From: Apostichopus japonicus
Taxonomy: Eukaryota; Echinodermata; Holothuroidea; Aspidochirotida; Stichopodidae
Direction of reading: 5' to 3'
Assembly: GCF_037975245.1 (NCBI RefSeq)
Contig: NC_092582.1
Span: 5,646,001-5,710,000, forward strand
Length of the DNA: 64,000 bases
How positions within the stretch are numbered: position 1 is the stretch's first letter; every line of letters starts with the position of its first letter. The translations under genes were made by a program, and so were the position numbers. Below the pieces are notes generated by a model. That model saw only the letters and a program-made list of their open reading frames with translations, did not search any database and was not told the DNA's origin. Shown here piece after piece: positions 35,699 through 47,554 of this stretch.

Positions 35699-38600
35699 TT
35701 AGGAAATACAGTATGTTGGCTTTCCATTAGTCTTGAGATAACGCCTTCCGGTGCAGGAGGAAGTTGCCCAGTAGCCCATGTAATTGCAACAGCCAAACAC
35801 ACCGCCACAGGAGGTACATTGACCTGCCTCATAATTAGCCCAGGAGCTGCAGTCATATGACGTAAACTTACAGGTTGTTGCCAGGATGCTCTCGGCGTAG
35901 TAGTTCTTCACTTTACTGTGACTGCAGGATGCAATGTCGGTCAAACAGTTTGGCTGGGAGGATCCACCATTGGGATAAAAGTCCACGTGACCCATCTGAA
36001 ATTTTGAAAACGAAGTATAAGTGATCCTCTCGTATAGAGTGTATTATTTCAACTTTAATTTGTTATAGCAAATAAATGCAGGGCCGTAACCTTTCAAGGG
36101 TTGGGGTGGGGTGGGGGGTGGGGGGCATCAGTTTAAAGAGAGACACATCTTACGGTCTACCCGTTATTTTCTTGCTCCTTTATTTTATAAAGGTTTTGTG
36201 AGGAAGCAGCACATAATGTTTTACATTTTTACATAACTCCTTTGTTTACATCCCTAATATGGTAATAACTTACATCAGTTGATGACCCGTATGTGTCATC
36301 ATCGGTATGGATGTTGTCGACAAAGTCGGCGTCGGATGGATCAAGACGACATCCAGAGTTGGACTCGCCGGAAAATCCTGGACCAGCGGGATCCAAACCT
36401 ATCATCAAATAATTCAAATGAGTTGGTCGTTTGACTAAAATAATTGCATCTATACAACATTTTTGGTTATCGAATCTATAACATATACAATTGACAAAAT
36501 TCACCAACATGCTACTTTATGTTGCCATAAAAATTGAAGTGCAGAAAGTTACCTTATAGTCAAGCTAACATAAAGAGCAAACCACACAATTGATTTAAGA
36601 ATTTATGTCACAGCGACTTAAAAGGCCATAAATCCTTCGGACTATACTTATGTGTATAGTTCGTGTTACATTATAATGCATAAACATATATTATAGATAC
36701 ATTTTCATCCTCCAACAGATTTCGAGCCCCAGAAAACTCCCATCTTCCCTCTACTACCCCCCCCCCACCCCCTTGAACAATTATAGTAGCCCTGCTTTGT
36801 ACTGGTTGTTTACTGTCTACCCGTTCAATGTTTGCTGTTTGCTGCTGTTTGCTTACTGATACACTTGTGTGCTCTAATCATCAAATACAAAACGCATTTA
36901 AAATCTGCATCCACAGCGATGCAGTAAAACTGTCTATGTCCAGTAGTAAAGACATATACTACCTGCTGTGTTAAATTAAAATTGACTGCAAGGCATACCC
37001 GTGATACCTCTGTCCTGTGTCCAGTATTCAAGGCATACCTGTGATACCTCTGACTGTTAGGTAATGTTGTGTCCAGTATAAAAAAGCAAACCTGTGATAC
37101 CTCTGACAGCTACCGTAATGATGTGTTCAGTATAAAAGGCATACCTGTGATACCTCTGACTGTTAGGTAATGATGTGTCCAGTATTAAAAGGCATACCTC
37201 TGATACCTCTAACAGCTAGGTAATGTTGTGTCCAGTATGAAAGGTATACCTGTGATACCTCTGACACTTAGGTAATGCTGTGTCCAGTATTAAATGAATA
37301 CGTGTGGTACCTCTGACAGGTAGGTAATGCTGTATCCATAATTAACGACATACCTGTGATAATTCTGGCAGTTACAGGTAATGCTGTGTCCCGTATTAAC
37401 GACATACCTGTCATACCTCTGACAGTTAGGTGCTGTGTCCAGTATAAAACGGCATGCCCATGATACCTTTGACAGCTTCCGTAATGATGTGTTCAGTATA
37501 AAAGGCATACCCGTGATACATCTGACTGTTAGGTAATGCTGTGCCCAGTATTGAAGACATACCTGTGATACCTCTAACAGCGAGGTATTGTTGTGTCCAG
37601 TATGAAAGGCATACCTGCGATACCTCTGACAGCTAGGTAATGTTGCGTCGAGTATTGAAGGCATACATGTGATACCTCTGAATGTTAGGTAATGATGTAT
37701 CAAGTATTAAAGACATACCTGTAATACCTCTGACACTTAGGTAATATACTAAAATAATAATATACATATGATATAGTGCATTTTCAATTCTATGTGAACA
37801 ATATCAAACACGTACCTGTGATACGACTGACTGTGTATCCTTTGTTCTTCAAAGCTTCTCCGGCATATCCTGATGCGTGAGCACCCAGGCTGTGTCCAGC
37901 TAACTCGATTTTGGAGAAACTCTGTCCAAGTCCTTCGGCAAAAATGGCGATTTGGTTTCCTACAACTCTGATGTTCTGCCTGGCCTTGTTGTAGTTTGCG
38001 ACGTTAGCACCATTACGCCAATCGACGGCGAACACGTTAGCTCCTTCCTATATGAAAATAGTAGCCAGTAAATAGTTTGATTTTTCATTCAAAAGATAAA
38101 ACAAGATACTTAATAAGCATTAGACATGCCACAATCGTATATTGCATGTTTGATGAAGAGATATAAGAATGTATATTACGATCACGCAGTTGGAGAAGTG
38201 GCGTGGGGTACGGGGAGAGGGGGGGGTGGGGAGGAGTGCGGAGAAAGCAAACCCTCGTCCAGAAGTCAGGCAAGTTACCCATACAGGTCGAACGGCGTAA
38301 CATGATAATGCAACCTACGTTATAGTAGATTTACGTTGTACAAGAGCAAAGCCTGCAACATTTTTCACAGGCTTCTACACTTTGCCACCGTTTTTAGTTT
38401 GGAAATTACCACTTAGCGTACTTTTTTTCTTTTGTTTTAATGACAAAATCCCTCGCCACCAATCATAAAACGGTCCTCTCTGGATCACATATGAAAGACC
38501 GTCTCATTGCCATGGAGATGTGAAAACATTGCACTAGCCAGTCGCTATTCCAGTGGTTTGGGGGTCTGGGGTTGCGCATATCCCCTTTTCAAACTTACGA

Positions 38601-41600
38601 AAAATTCAAAAGTTGTAATGAGGACATTCAGATCCGCTACATGAGAGGTGGATTATGCGACTCTAGGACCACCCCCACCCCCTCCCCTCCCACACACACT
38701 GACACACACACACTTTTTTCTTAAATACTGGATCCGGCCTTGCAATGCAACTAGGCTCCACAACTTGAACCGGCAATGGAATAAATGCATTTGGACACAG
38801 TGATTCACGATTACTCCAGTAGCGGCTTTGTGGCCGAGTGACTACAAAAGTCTGTAGTTTAGTAAACTATAGAAAGCAGCGCTGATGGATAAAAACAACT
38901 CCCAAAATGGTCGCCTGTTTTGTCGAAGTTCGCTCATAATTTTCTCTATTTTCTCCATCTATTACATGGATAATATCTAGAATGGCCAGTGCATTATCTG
39001 TACTTAATTTACGAGATTGTGAGAGTTATACTTTAAAGATATTCGGTTTTAACGTACTCACCACTTCAAGGAATGCGTCATAAATATCAAATGAGCTACT
39101 GCCCTGTGAGTTGCTGTTGAAACCATGAGTGAAAATGTGGGTTTGCTTCCTATCGTTGAATCCATAAGCAACCATTGTACTAAGGGCTCCCTATAATAGT
39201 AGAGGAGAAAAGGACATGAGAAAAGAAAATAACAATATAAATCTCTACTTATATCATAGTAATGTGGTATGGAAAGTGTTTCTTTTAAAGAGATATGCCA
39301 ATGGTAGACAGTGGAACGCCTATTTTGACGAGAAAATGAAATCCCCATTTAAAATATTGTTGTCCCTAACCCAAGATGGGGTTAGCTCAGTGGTTAACGC
39401 CGGTGCCTTCTAATCATAAGGTGCCCAGTTCGAGTCACTCAAAAATTAATGTATGTCGTCCAGTTACTGAGTTATTGACAATTGACAATTCATAAACATG
39501 GACGTTAAATATGAATCTAAGAGATTATCTTCGGTCAGCTTGCGGCTTTGATAAGCCAATGAGGCTTATTCGCCAGTGTCTGCTTGCAGGAGAATCTACT
39601 AAAAAAGATACATGCGGTTGGTTAATTCTAACTTATCTTGATTGCCTAAACCTTTGATTCTTCCAGGGAGATGTATCTGACGTCATGACGGTATAGATGT
39701 ATATCAAAAACATTCCTACCATACTATTCTTGTTGGTTTATCGTTGAAATGTCAAAAATTTAGCGTTTTCAAATTGTTTAGCTGCAGTCAATGTCGAATG
39801 CATGAAATATTTCATACAAACGCAACTAATCGGAGTGTGTTATTTTCCCTCTGTGGATAAGAGAGATCAATATTTTAAAGAACTCCGAAAAGATTTACAG
39901 CTCAAATGGCCATGTTGAAATCATTCGCTCTGCTGTTGCCAGCTACATTTAGATATTTTCGTCAAAAAATCCTTTCTTCGTCACAGAAAATGCGATAAGT
40001 GTGTTGTTTTGAACAAAAAATGCAGAACCACGTTTGTCCAAAAATCAATTTCACTCAATGGAATATCACTTTAAATTCGCTCAACATTCTAAACATTCAC
40101 CTTCCCTCTCAACCCTCTAATAATACTTGCATGGGGTGTGATCGCCATAGAAAGACCAATATACGATCTACTAATAGATAACAGATAGGGTAAGGAGAGG
40201 GGTGAATGGGTTAGCACAACTTTTGACTAGACTTCCTGCAAAAAAATCAAAGATTGCCTCAATTGTGGATGTATTAAAACTTCTTCCCTGTGAATGTCTC
40301 TTGTATAACCATGGCTGAAACTACCTTTTCTTTTTCAAATTGTTGAACTCGTCTATAATATAGGGGGGGGGTGGGGGAATAAAATGACTGAACTCACAGA
40401 ATTTACAATGACACCGTTCGGTGTTGATGGGGTGTACATGTAGAAAGTTGTACCGATCTCGGCCTCAGACATTGGTGGCCAGGATGCCTGGTGGCATCCC
40501 AGATTATTGTTCAGGGTAAATCCATTGTAGTAATTGGTTTCAGCGTTAGCTGCAATCAAAAAATGCAAAATATAAATACACTATTTGTATCAAACCCTTA
40601 TTCAGTTGACACAGATCCATTCGTTCTTAACGATTTCTGTGAGACATTTCTTCGAATGAGCGTGCACTAAAGGCCCCGATCTTTAAAATCGTGTGCACGA
40701 CGATTTATCACTGCATGCATGGAGAGCATATACCCTTCACACCGATTCTATATATGATATATTCATCTCATGTTACAACAGACTGTCAGACTGTATTTTT
40801 TACAACCCCCCTCCACCCCACCCCCACCCCCTCAAAAATCAAAGCACTGCATCAGTTGACGCCTGAAACTTGATTTGGTTCTGACCGGGCGAGGGCCGCT
40901 TTGTGACACAGAATTAATGTTACATTTGGCGTTCAATAGTATCTAATTGTTAAAATATGAACCACAGCCTGGTTATACGTATCACAATAACCCACCTGTG
41001 TTCCCCTCTAAAACAAATTTTAAAAGGTAGTCCATCGATGTTAAGAAAACTTACATAAATGGTAGCCTTTACCAGTGACGAGCACAGGATTTCAAAGCCT
41101 GATGAGGGGGGGGGGGGGTGTAGGAATCCGAAATGCCCCCGAGTTTGGTTGTGGGCACGAACCTTTATATGTGGACTGGTTGTCGGTGGGTCAAAAAGGT
41201 TTGCGAGGGTGTGGCTGTGCGGTTGTGTGAATACGATTTTCATGAAGGGGGTCTTGCCCCAGAAGAAAAAAAAGCGTCTAATGGTCATTCTATGGCATAT
41301 TTATATAGAATCTATTTAAGTAGCCCTTAAACGCAGGGTTGTTGTAATCAATAATAATAAATTCAAAATTTCCCGACTGATTCAGAAATAGTGGCCCGAA
41401 CCCTCATGGGAGGGCCATAGATGAATCAAGTTGGTATTTCATAAAGAAAAGGGTGCTGTCCTGGGGTAATTGAAGCCTTTCCCTATGTTAGGAGGTCTGA
41501 AGTCCTTCCCTTCCCTCCCCTACCCTCCCCCAAAGAACAATCAAACAAATTTGACGTCAATTGAAACCGTATTTTGAGGCGTACTCAGAGGCTCGAAACG

Positions 41601-42034
41601 CAATGTTTGCGCTAATGACTCCTTGGTGGGAGGTGGAGAAAGGGGACCCCGTAGTAACGCACTAACTCTTCCCAGGCAGTGGATGCAAGACACCCTGATT
41701 GAACCATTCCTCATGGCAGATTTTTTTATGGGGAGGGGGGTGGGGTGAGGGAGGGGTGATGTATTTGACTGTTTCATACTGGATATATCAAAGCGCAAAG
41801 ACGAAAAGTTCAACGCTGTCGATTTTATCCATTCTCAGCTGATTGAGAAGGAGCTGAACTAAAATAATTGATAGGTAATAAATCAATTTAAAAAAAAATA
41901 ATACCAACAAACATAGCGACAATAATAACAATAACAACATCACCGATACACTGAAACAGAGAGGAAAAGAGAAAAATAAGAAAAGAGAAGAGCTTACCTG
42001 AGACAGCGAGGGCGAGGAGCAGTAGGGCGAGCAT
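35699..42034 (-). CDS. Secreted pancreatic-lipase-fold enzyme, probably phospholipase A1-like (six exons)
   Basis: Exons in transcript order: 42034-41998, 40549-40398, 39190-39062, 38047-37816, 36398-36274, 35995-35699. Phases agree throughout, giving 323 residues. Seen: signal peptide 'MLALLLLALAVSG'; oxyanion-region 'IFTHGFNSN'; 'FAVDWRNGA'; nucleophile motif 'GHSLGAHASG' (Ser159); 'GLDPAGPGF' (Asp186); 'DADFVDNIHTD'; 'MGHVDFYPNGG'; 'CSHSKVKNYY' (His251). The Ser-Asp-His triad is intact. There is no C-terminal PLAT domain, as in phospholipases A1 and unlike pancreatic lipase. The loop between Cys242 and Cys249 that forms the lid is only six residues. A Cys-rich C-terminus follows. Likely an extracellular digestive or venom-like PLA1/lipase; substrate not determinable from sequence. 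Intron 4 carries the 36990-37745 minisatellite. Confidence 0.92.
36990..37745. repeat. ~53-bp minisatellite (about 15 copies) in lipase intron 4
   Basis: Units have the core 'catacctgtgatacctctga' followed by 'cagttaggtaatg.tgtgtccagtat'. The cores recur near 36998, 37033, 37091, 37145, 37196, 37249, 37302, 37353, 37407, 37459, 37509, 37562, 37614, 37668 and 37719. On the gene's strand each core reads like CACAG|GTATGC, a good splice donor. Reading frames through it are products of the repeat. Confidence 0.85.
39372..39600 (+). repeat. tRNA-derived SINE
   Basis: The head is tRNA-like: A-box 'TTAGCTCAGTGG', anticodon-arm-like 'GGTGCCTTCTAATCATAAGG', B-box 'AGTTCGAGTC'. The body follows with 'ttgacaattgacaattcata' and a stem-like 'gataagccaatgaggcttat'. 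The head is typical of tRNA SINEs. It lies in an intron of the lipase gene, on the opposite strand. Confidence 0.65.
41060..41300. repeat. Likely transposon relic in lipase intron 1
   Basis: It begins 'cagtgacgagcacaggattt' and contains a long G run and GT-rich stretches. It resembles the 'cagtggcggatccagg' class of ends, but a matching second end was not found. Confidence 0.35.
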
Positions 42035-42100
42035 CTTGCTGGAAAGTCTATCAACTTGGACAGAAGTTTCAAGAATAAATTAATCCCGTCAGGTCAGTGC

Positions 42101-42110
42101 TATATTTATC
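42101..42110 (-). promoter_or_regulatory. TATA-like box of the lipase gene
   Basis: On the minus strand 'GATAAATATA', about 67 bases upstream of the start codon. This spacing suits a short 5' UTR. A TATA box is common in tissue-specific secreted enzyme genes. Confidence 0.5.
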
Positions 42111-43375
42111 CTCCTGTTGTATAGTTCGTGAGAATTGGTTCAGATGTGACTAAGAATAATTGATAAGAGTTGTTTAATATTGTATAGTGACGTGAGAGAA
42201 CGCAGGAGAGCAAGATTATAGAGATATGTGAAGCAGATTATTATTAGCTGCGTCATCCACAAAATAAGGTTTACCACAGTACCACGTGACACATTTACGT
42301 GGCACAACTTATGATGGCATCATTGAGACGGGGTGGGGGGGGGGGGGGTGGAGTGGGGCGTCAATCGGTGGAGACGCAGTGTGGCACCGGCTGGAGAGAA
42401 AATGTGTACGGTAAAATTGGTAGAAGTTCATGCATGCGGTATATGAGAAGGTGATGAGCCTATATATGCATGGGGTGAAATATACGTACGACATCCAAAC
42501 ACATAGGCCTATATGTGATCGTATATGGCCACGGCTTGTCTCTCTATGAATTATCTTGAATTTCCAACGATTCATTAAACTGTATTTACTATAAGTCGAT
42601 AGATATATGTATCTAGTTCTATTCAGAAAAGTTACTGAAGGGAATAAGATTACGTAACCATTCTTCCGATCCCCCTACCCCTTCCCATACGACAGAAACG
42701 TGATCTTGTTATCTCATGACAGTGTCACAATCAGGGAGTTGTTATGGAAACTCCCTGGTATAACCCTTCTCTCCTCACATGTAAATCGTATCCTTTTGAA
42801 ACAGTCACGAAGTTACACAAATATAGTTTGGTACGTAATAGCCTTAGCTAACAAAAGAATGCGTAATAGTCTTTTGGATTTCAAGTTTAAAATTCTGCAT
42901 AATGAAGAGGGAGAACTGAAGCAGCTGTGGGGGGCATGGGTCTGTCACCTCGGAAACTGTTAGACTTCTTGTAGCGTCAGTAGCGACAAGTTCATAGAAT
43001 ATCGGCCATCAAAAGGTGCGGCCTTGAAAGAAGCGAATTTCTATAAACAATCATTCATATGCAGTTCAACATTTTTGACCGAAAAACCTTTATGTAGTTA
43101 CACAATAAGTCCCTGGTCATGAAGTATATTCACGAACATACTCGCACGGGATCTTGATAAATTTAAGTTTTGCATTAACATGTGTTCGATCTCACAGGCT
43201 TATAAAAAAAAATATTGTTTTATAATTCGATATATTTGTGCTAAGAGATATGTTTATTTACTTTTCCAACCTGATAAGTAAAGGTTGTTAGACACTATTG
43301 TGTTCGGTTGAGTCACCTCGGTATTTTTTTTTGTACAGAATAGAAAATTTTTGCTTGCAAGAGCACGCGTTCACA
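42111..43375. other. Intergenic, nothing recognised
   Basis: Mixed AT-rich DNA with a G-run near 42335. No gene-like frame, RNA gene or bounded repeat. Confidence 0.4.
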
Positions 43376-43379
43376 AATA

Positions 43380-43415
43380 CATATATATAAATATATATAT
43401 ATCTATATATATATA

Positions 43416-43497
<82 letters not shown>
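43380..43497. repeat. (TA)n microsatellite
   Basis: Over 100 bp of nearly pure TA with a few interruptions (ATC, TTT). It yields spurious Ile/Tyr frames on both strands. Confidence 0.92.
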
Positions 43498-43500
<3 letters not shown>

Positions 43501-43582
43501 GAAAATCGTAATGAGTTGGAAAATCAAGAACAGTGAAAAAACTTTCAGCCTCCACCGGGATTCGAACCACGGGCCTCCCGAT
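43498..43582 (-). repeat. tRNA-like 3' half between two TA arrays
   Basis: On the minus strand 'CGGGAGGCCCGTGGTTCGAA' followed by 'TCCCGG' gives a perfect B-box and T-arm. It is followed by 'ttttccaactcattacgatt'. No A-box; a dispersed tRNA-derived repeat rather than a gene. Confidence 0.55.
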
Positions 43583-43661
43583 ATATATATATATATATAT
43601 CTATATATATATATATCTATATATATATATACAATCAATATATAAATAATATATATATAAA
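43583..43661. repeat. (TA)n microsatellite with ATC interruptions
   Basis: About 80 bp of TA repeats with 'tct' interruptions. Confidence 0.85.
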
Positions 43662-44397
43662 CCAAACAACATGCATTATAGATAATGATTTCGGGTGGGA
43701 TGGGGCGGGGGGGGGGGGGAGAGTGAGGGTAGATGGGTGCAGGTGAAGGTGGACTAAGCTAAACTAACTTTGTAAACATCAGTGCTGGGGGCATTTCGAT
43801 AAAGACCTTTCTTTGAGTTTTTTTTTTCTCGATAAACAACAATTGCTTGGAAAGAGATGCATTATTCAGCTCCTCTGACGCACCTCATGTATACAACCAG
43901 CTATCATAAAAAAACTAATAAAAAACTTTAAACAAACTTTAACTTATATACGTCAATATTGGCAGGAATCTCATCTTGAACGTATGAAGCCTACCATGCG
44001 CATTTAAGAATTATCATAGTTATTAAAAGTGACTTGTGGCAGGGGCGTCAATTCGAATTGAAAAGAAGAATGGACATACATGACTGAACATGGAGCAACA
44101 TGAAGGAGTCCGTGAGCGCCTTGGCGTATAAAGCCTTTTATCGCGTGGGTCCAGGGGCCATATTGTAACAAAAGTCACATCAGACAAGTGATTAAGAAAG
44201 ACTTATCTATTTATCATCCGGGTGTAACTTAGCGCCTTTATCATGATTAACAAAATTTACACTTTGCACACAAGAAGAACATTATCTTGTTAATTAAACA
44301 GATGTCTACAACATATACACATATGGTATCATTTTAAGTTCATTTAAAAAAGCACTATTGGGGGTATCTGGCCACATTCGATTTATAAACATAAAAG

Positions 44398-44399
<2 letters not shown>

Positions 44400-44468
<69 letters not shown>
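44400..44468. repeat. (TA)n microsatellite
   Basis: About 34 uninterrupted TA repeats, followed by the start of a repeat ('cttcagggccgtagtctgca'). Confidence 0.92.
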
Positions 44469-44472
<4 letters not shown>

Positions 44473-44629
44473 GATACTTCAGGGCCGTAGTCTGCAGGGT
44501 AGAATCTTTAGGGGGCAGCTGAGGAACAAATGTATCGTCCAAATGTTACATATGGTTGTGCTTCGATGTTCGTATGTACACGGGCCTTTCTTTAGACATA
44601 TTTAGTGGGTGAGCCATTTCCCAAAAGGA

Positions 44630-44755
44630 CCCATCATGACACTCTCTAAGCGGAGCGCCACAATCGGTTGGCGCGTAACGTAGCAAAACAGTTTTGCCAA
44701 AAATGTCTCCCAGAGTACCGGAAATGGCACTTCTCAGGCCTTGTAAGTTGCATCT
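44630..44755 (-). repeat. Dispersed repeat family B, copy 4
   Basis: The reverse complement shows 'acaaggcctgagaagtgcca', 'tttccggtac', 'cgcgccaaccgattgtggcg' and 'ctccgctta', matching the copies at 11742, 12965 and 15505. Confidence 0.7.
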
Positions 44756-45699
44756 AAAAGTTCTTAATTTTGAGATCTCATGTTTTAGAAATTTACACTT
44801 AGAAATAAGAAAAAAAAAATCGGTAAAATCACAGTGTACGGGAAAACTAGGACTTTACGTCACATTATAAGCTCTGCTTTAATCGTTGTTTTACACAGGT
44901 ACTTGAAGACAGAAAGCCACGCTAGGGCATTCTGATGGTAGCCGGAGCCTATATGTGTTAAGGGGAAGCCAGATTTGTGTTATCATTATTTGCTTTACAT
45001 GTCAAAAAATGGACTTGCTAGGGGGGGAGGTCGAGCTGAGTGGGTGAGCCGTGTAGGGGACTGTGCATCAATATCCGTAGTCAATACGTTGGAGCATTGA
45101 TATTGGGCTAATAATTGAAACCGATAAGCCCACATAAAACATATAGACGTAATAAATATATTTCTGAATCGTAGTTTCACATTAGACTGCTAAACACTGT
45201 TCGCGCAGTTTAAATCTTAGGAGCTCTCTATGATTATTGTTATTCTAAAAAAACTCGCGAAAACAAAGACAAACGGACGGTTCATCGCATCCGCGATCAT
45301 GCATACGGGATGAACGGTTAAAAAAAAAGCTTGTGTTATCTGTGACATTTCATATCCTAATCCATATATAATTAAACGTATGCCTGATACATGAAGGTCT
45401 TTACGTTGAACTGAACGTGAAGGGGGTCGTTGGTACCTATCTACTACCAACGATATACGTATGAAGGGAAGTTAGAGGATATACATTAACTTAGGAAGAC
45501 TATGTCACCAGAAATACCTGAGAAGGGGTTATACGTATATGAAGTGAAGTTAGAGGATATACATTACATTGAATGAGAGCTCTACACGACATTGTTTATA
45601 AACTGTGAAATATTTTCACAACTCAAAAACATAAGTCATTTAGTATACATCATAGAGTAAATGGCCAATACAAGAAAAAATACAAGACAGGTCGGACTC

Positions 45700-47433
45700 C
45701 AGCCAGTCGGTAGTAGCTATCGGTATACCTTCGACACGAGAAAAAAGATAAAGTAATAATGCTCACTCGAGCCTGCTTGGGATTGAAGGAATAAAATTGC
45801 GACGCGACGGAGTCATTTACCGCTTACACGAACGTTCGAGACATCATCTACACGTAATCGACACAGGGAATACATGACTTAATCACTGCAATTGCCTACA
45901 GACGCTCGGTAATAGCTATTTATTGACCGTCAAAACGTGAAAACAATTTATACAATTAAGTATTTAGAATGAAACAGATTCAAATGCAAATCAAATATTT
46001 CTACGCGAAAAAAAAAACAAGAAAAAGGAAAATAGGTTTACGGGGAATCGAACCCGGAACCTCGGACACACAAAACGCGAGCCGTACCTCTAAACCAATA
46101 TGCCGCTTGTACATAAGCTAGCATTGTAGCCAAGCCTACGTAGCTTCGACACGTCGGCATCCAGCCAGTCGGTTGTAGCTATCGGTAACGGTATACCTTC
46201 GATACGAGAAATAGATGACGTAATCACAGCAATTGCCTATAGCCGATCGGTTATAGCTATTTATTGACCGTGGGCATGGTTACCCTAGTGTATCTATTTA
46301 CAAATCATTATATTAATTGACTAATTATTCCCGAAATCAGCGTCAAAGTCGTCACTGATATGCGCAATCTACACGTAATAATGCTCACTCGAGCATGCTT
46401 GGGCTTGAAGGAATACAATTGCGACACGACGGAGTCATTTAGCGCTAACATCATCTACACGTTATCGACGCAGGGAATAGATTACGTAATCACTGCAATT
46501 GCCTATAGCCGATCGGTTATAGCTATTTATTGACCGTGGGCATGGTTACCCTAGTGTATCTATTTACAAATCATTATATTAATTGACTAATTATTCCCGA
46601 AATCAGCGTCAAAGTCGTCACTGATATGCGCAATCTACACGTAATAATGCTCACTCGAGCATGCTTGGGCTTGAAGGAATACAATTGCGACCCGACGGAG
46701 TCATTTAGCGCTAACATCATCTACACGTTATCGACGCAGGGAATAGATGACGTAATCACTGCAATTGCCTATAGCAGATCGGTTATAGCTATTTATTGAC
46801 CGTGGAAATGGTTTCCCTAGTGTATTTATTTACAAATCATGATACATATTTACAAATCATCCCCGAAATCAGCGTCTAATTCGTCCCTTATTGACGCAAT
46901 CTACACGTAAAAATGCTCACTCGAGCCTGCTTGGGCTTGAAGGAATAAAATTGCGATAGACGAGGGAATATACCACTAACACGTAGCCTCGAGACATCAT
47001 CTACGCGTAAAACATTCCCTTACGGCGACTGCATAGCTTCGACACAAGGAATATATGACGTAATCACTGCAATTGCTTATAGCAGATCTAATAGCTATTT
47101 ATTGACCGTGGAAATGGTTTCCCTAGTGTATTTATTTACAAATCATGATATATATTTACAAATTATCCCCGAAATCAGCGTCTAATTCGTCCCTTATGGA
47201 CGCAAACTACACGTAATAATGCTCACTCGAGCCTGCTTGGGCTTGAAGGAATAAAATTGCGGCCAGACGAGGGAATATACCACTAACACGTAGCCTCGAG
47301 ACATCATCTACACGTAAAACATTTCCTTACGGCGACTGTATAGCTCCGACACAAGGAATATATGACGTAATCACTGCAATTGCCTATAGCAGATCGGTAA
47401 TAGCTATTTCTTGACCGTGGAAATGGTTTCCCT
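45700..47433. repeat. Satellite array, ~265-305 bp unit, about 5-6 copies
   Basis: Units share 'aatgctcactcgagc.tgct', 'tgggcttgaaggaata.aatt', 'gacgtaatcactgcaattgc' and 'tagctatttattgaccgtg'. The first motif recurs near 45757, 46378, 46643, 46913 and 47217. The two central units are almost identical; outer ones are diverged. The gap between the first two is larger and includes a tRNA-like sequence. The array stops abruptly near 47433. Confidence 0.85.
46035..46106 (-). tRNA. tRNA-like sequence (probable pseudogene or SINE head)
   Basis: The minus strand has a perfect A-box 'TGGTTTAGAGG' and a perfect B-box 'GGTTCGATTCC' at roughly tRNA spacing. The acceptor ends (GCGGCAT and GTAAACC) do not pair, and the anticodon stem is poor (CTCG/CGAG around a 13-base loop). 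It could be a pol III promoter remnant. No anticodon is assigned. Confidence 0.4.
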
Positions 47434-47554
47434 ATACTGAAAAAATAAACTAGTCGATATTGACCTGTTTGAACGTAGCAGCCACTAAGAGCAGCCAATA
47501 GTGTATACGTCAACGTTACATGCCGTTGGCCACGGATGTTTGTACACTGTGACG

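Noticed and set aside
37290-37703. 137-codon minus-strand frame in lipase intron 4
   Set aside because: Translation of the ~53-bp minisatellite, between two real exons of the lipase gene.
43288-43665. 125-codon frame rich in Ile and Tyr
   Set aside because: Translation of TA microsatellites.
46035-46106. A functional tRNA gene
   Set aside because: A and B boxes are perfect, but the acceptor stem does not pair and the anticodon arm is not credible; kept only as a tRNA-like sequence.
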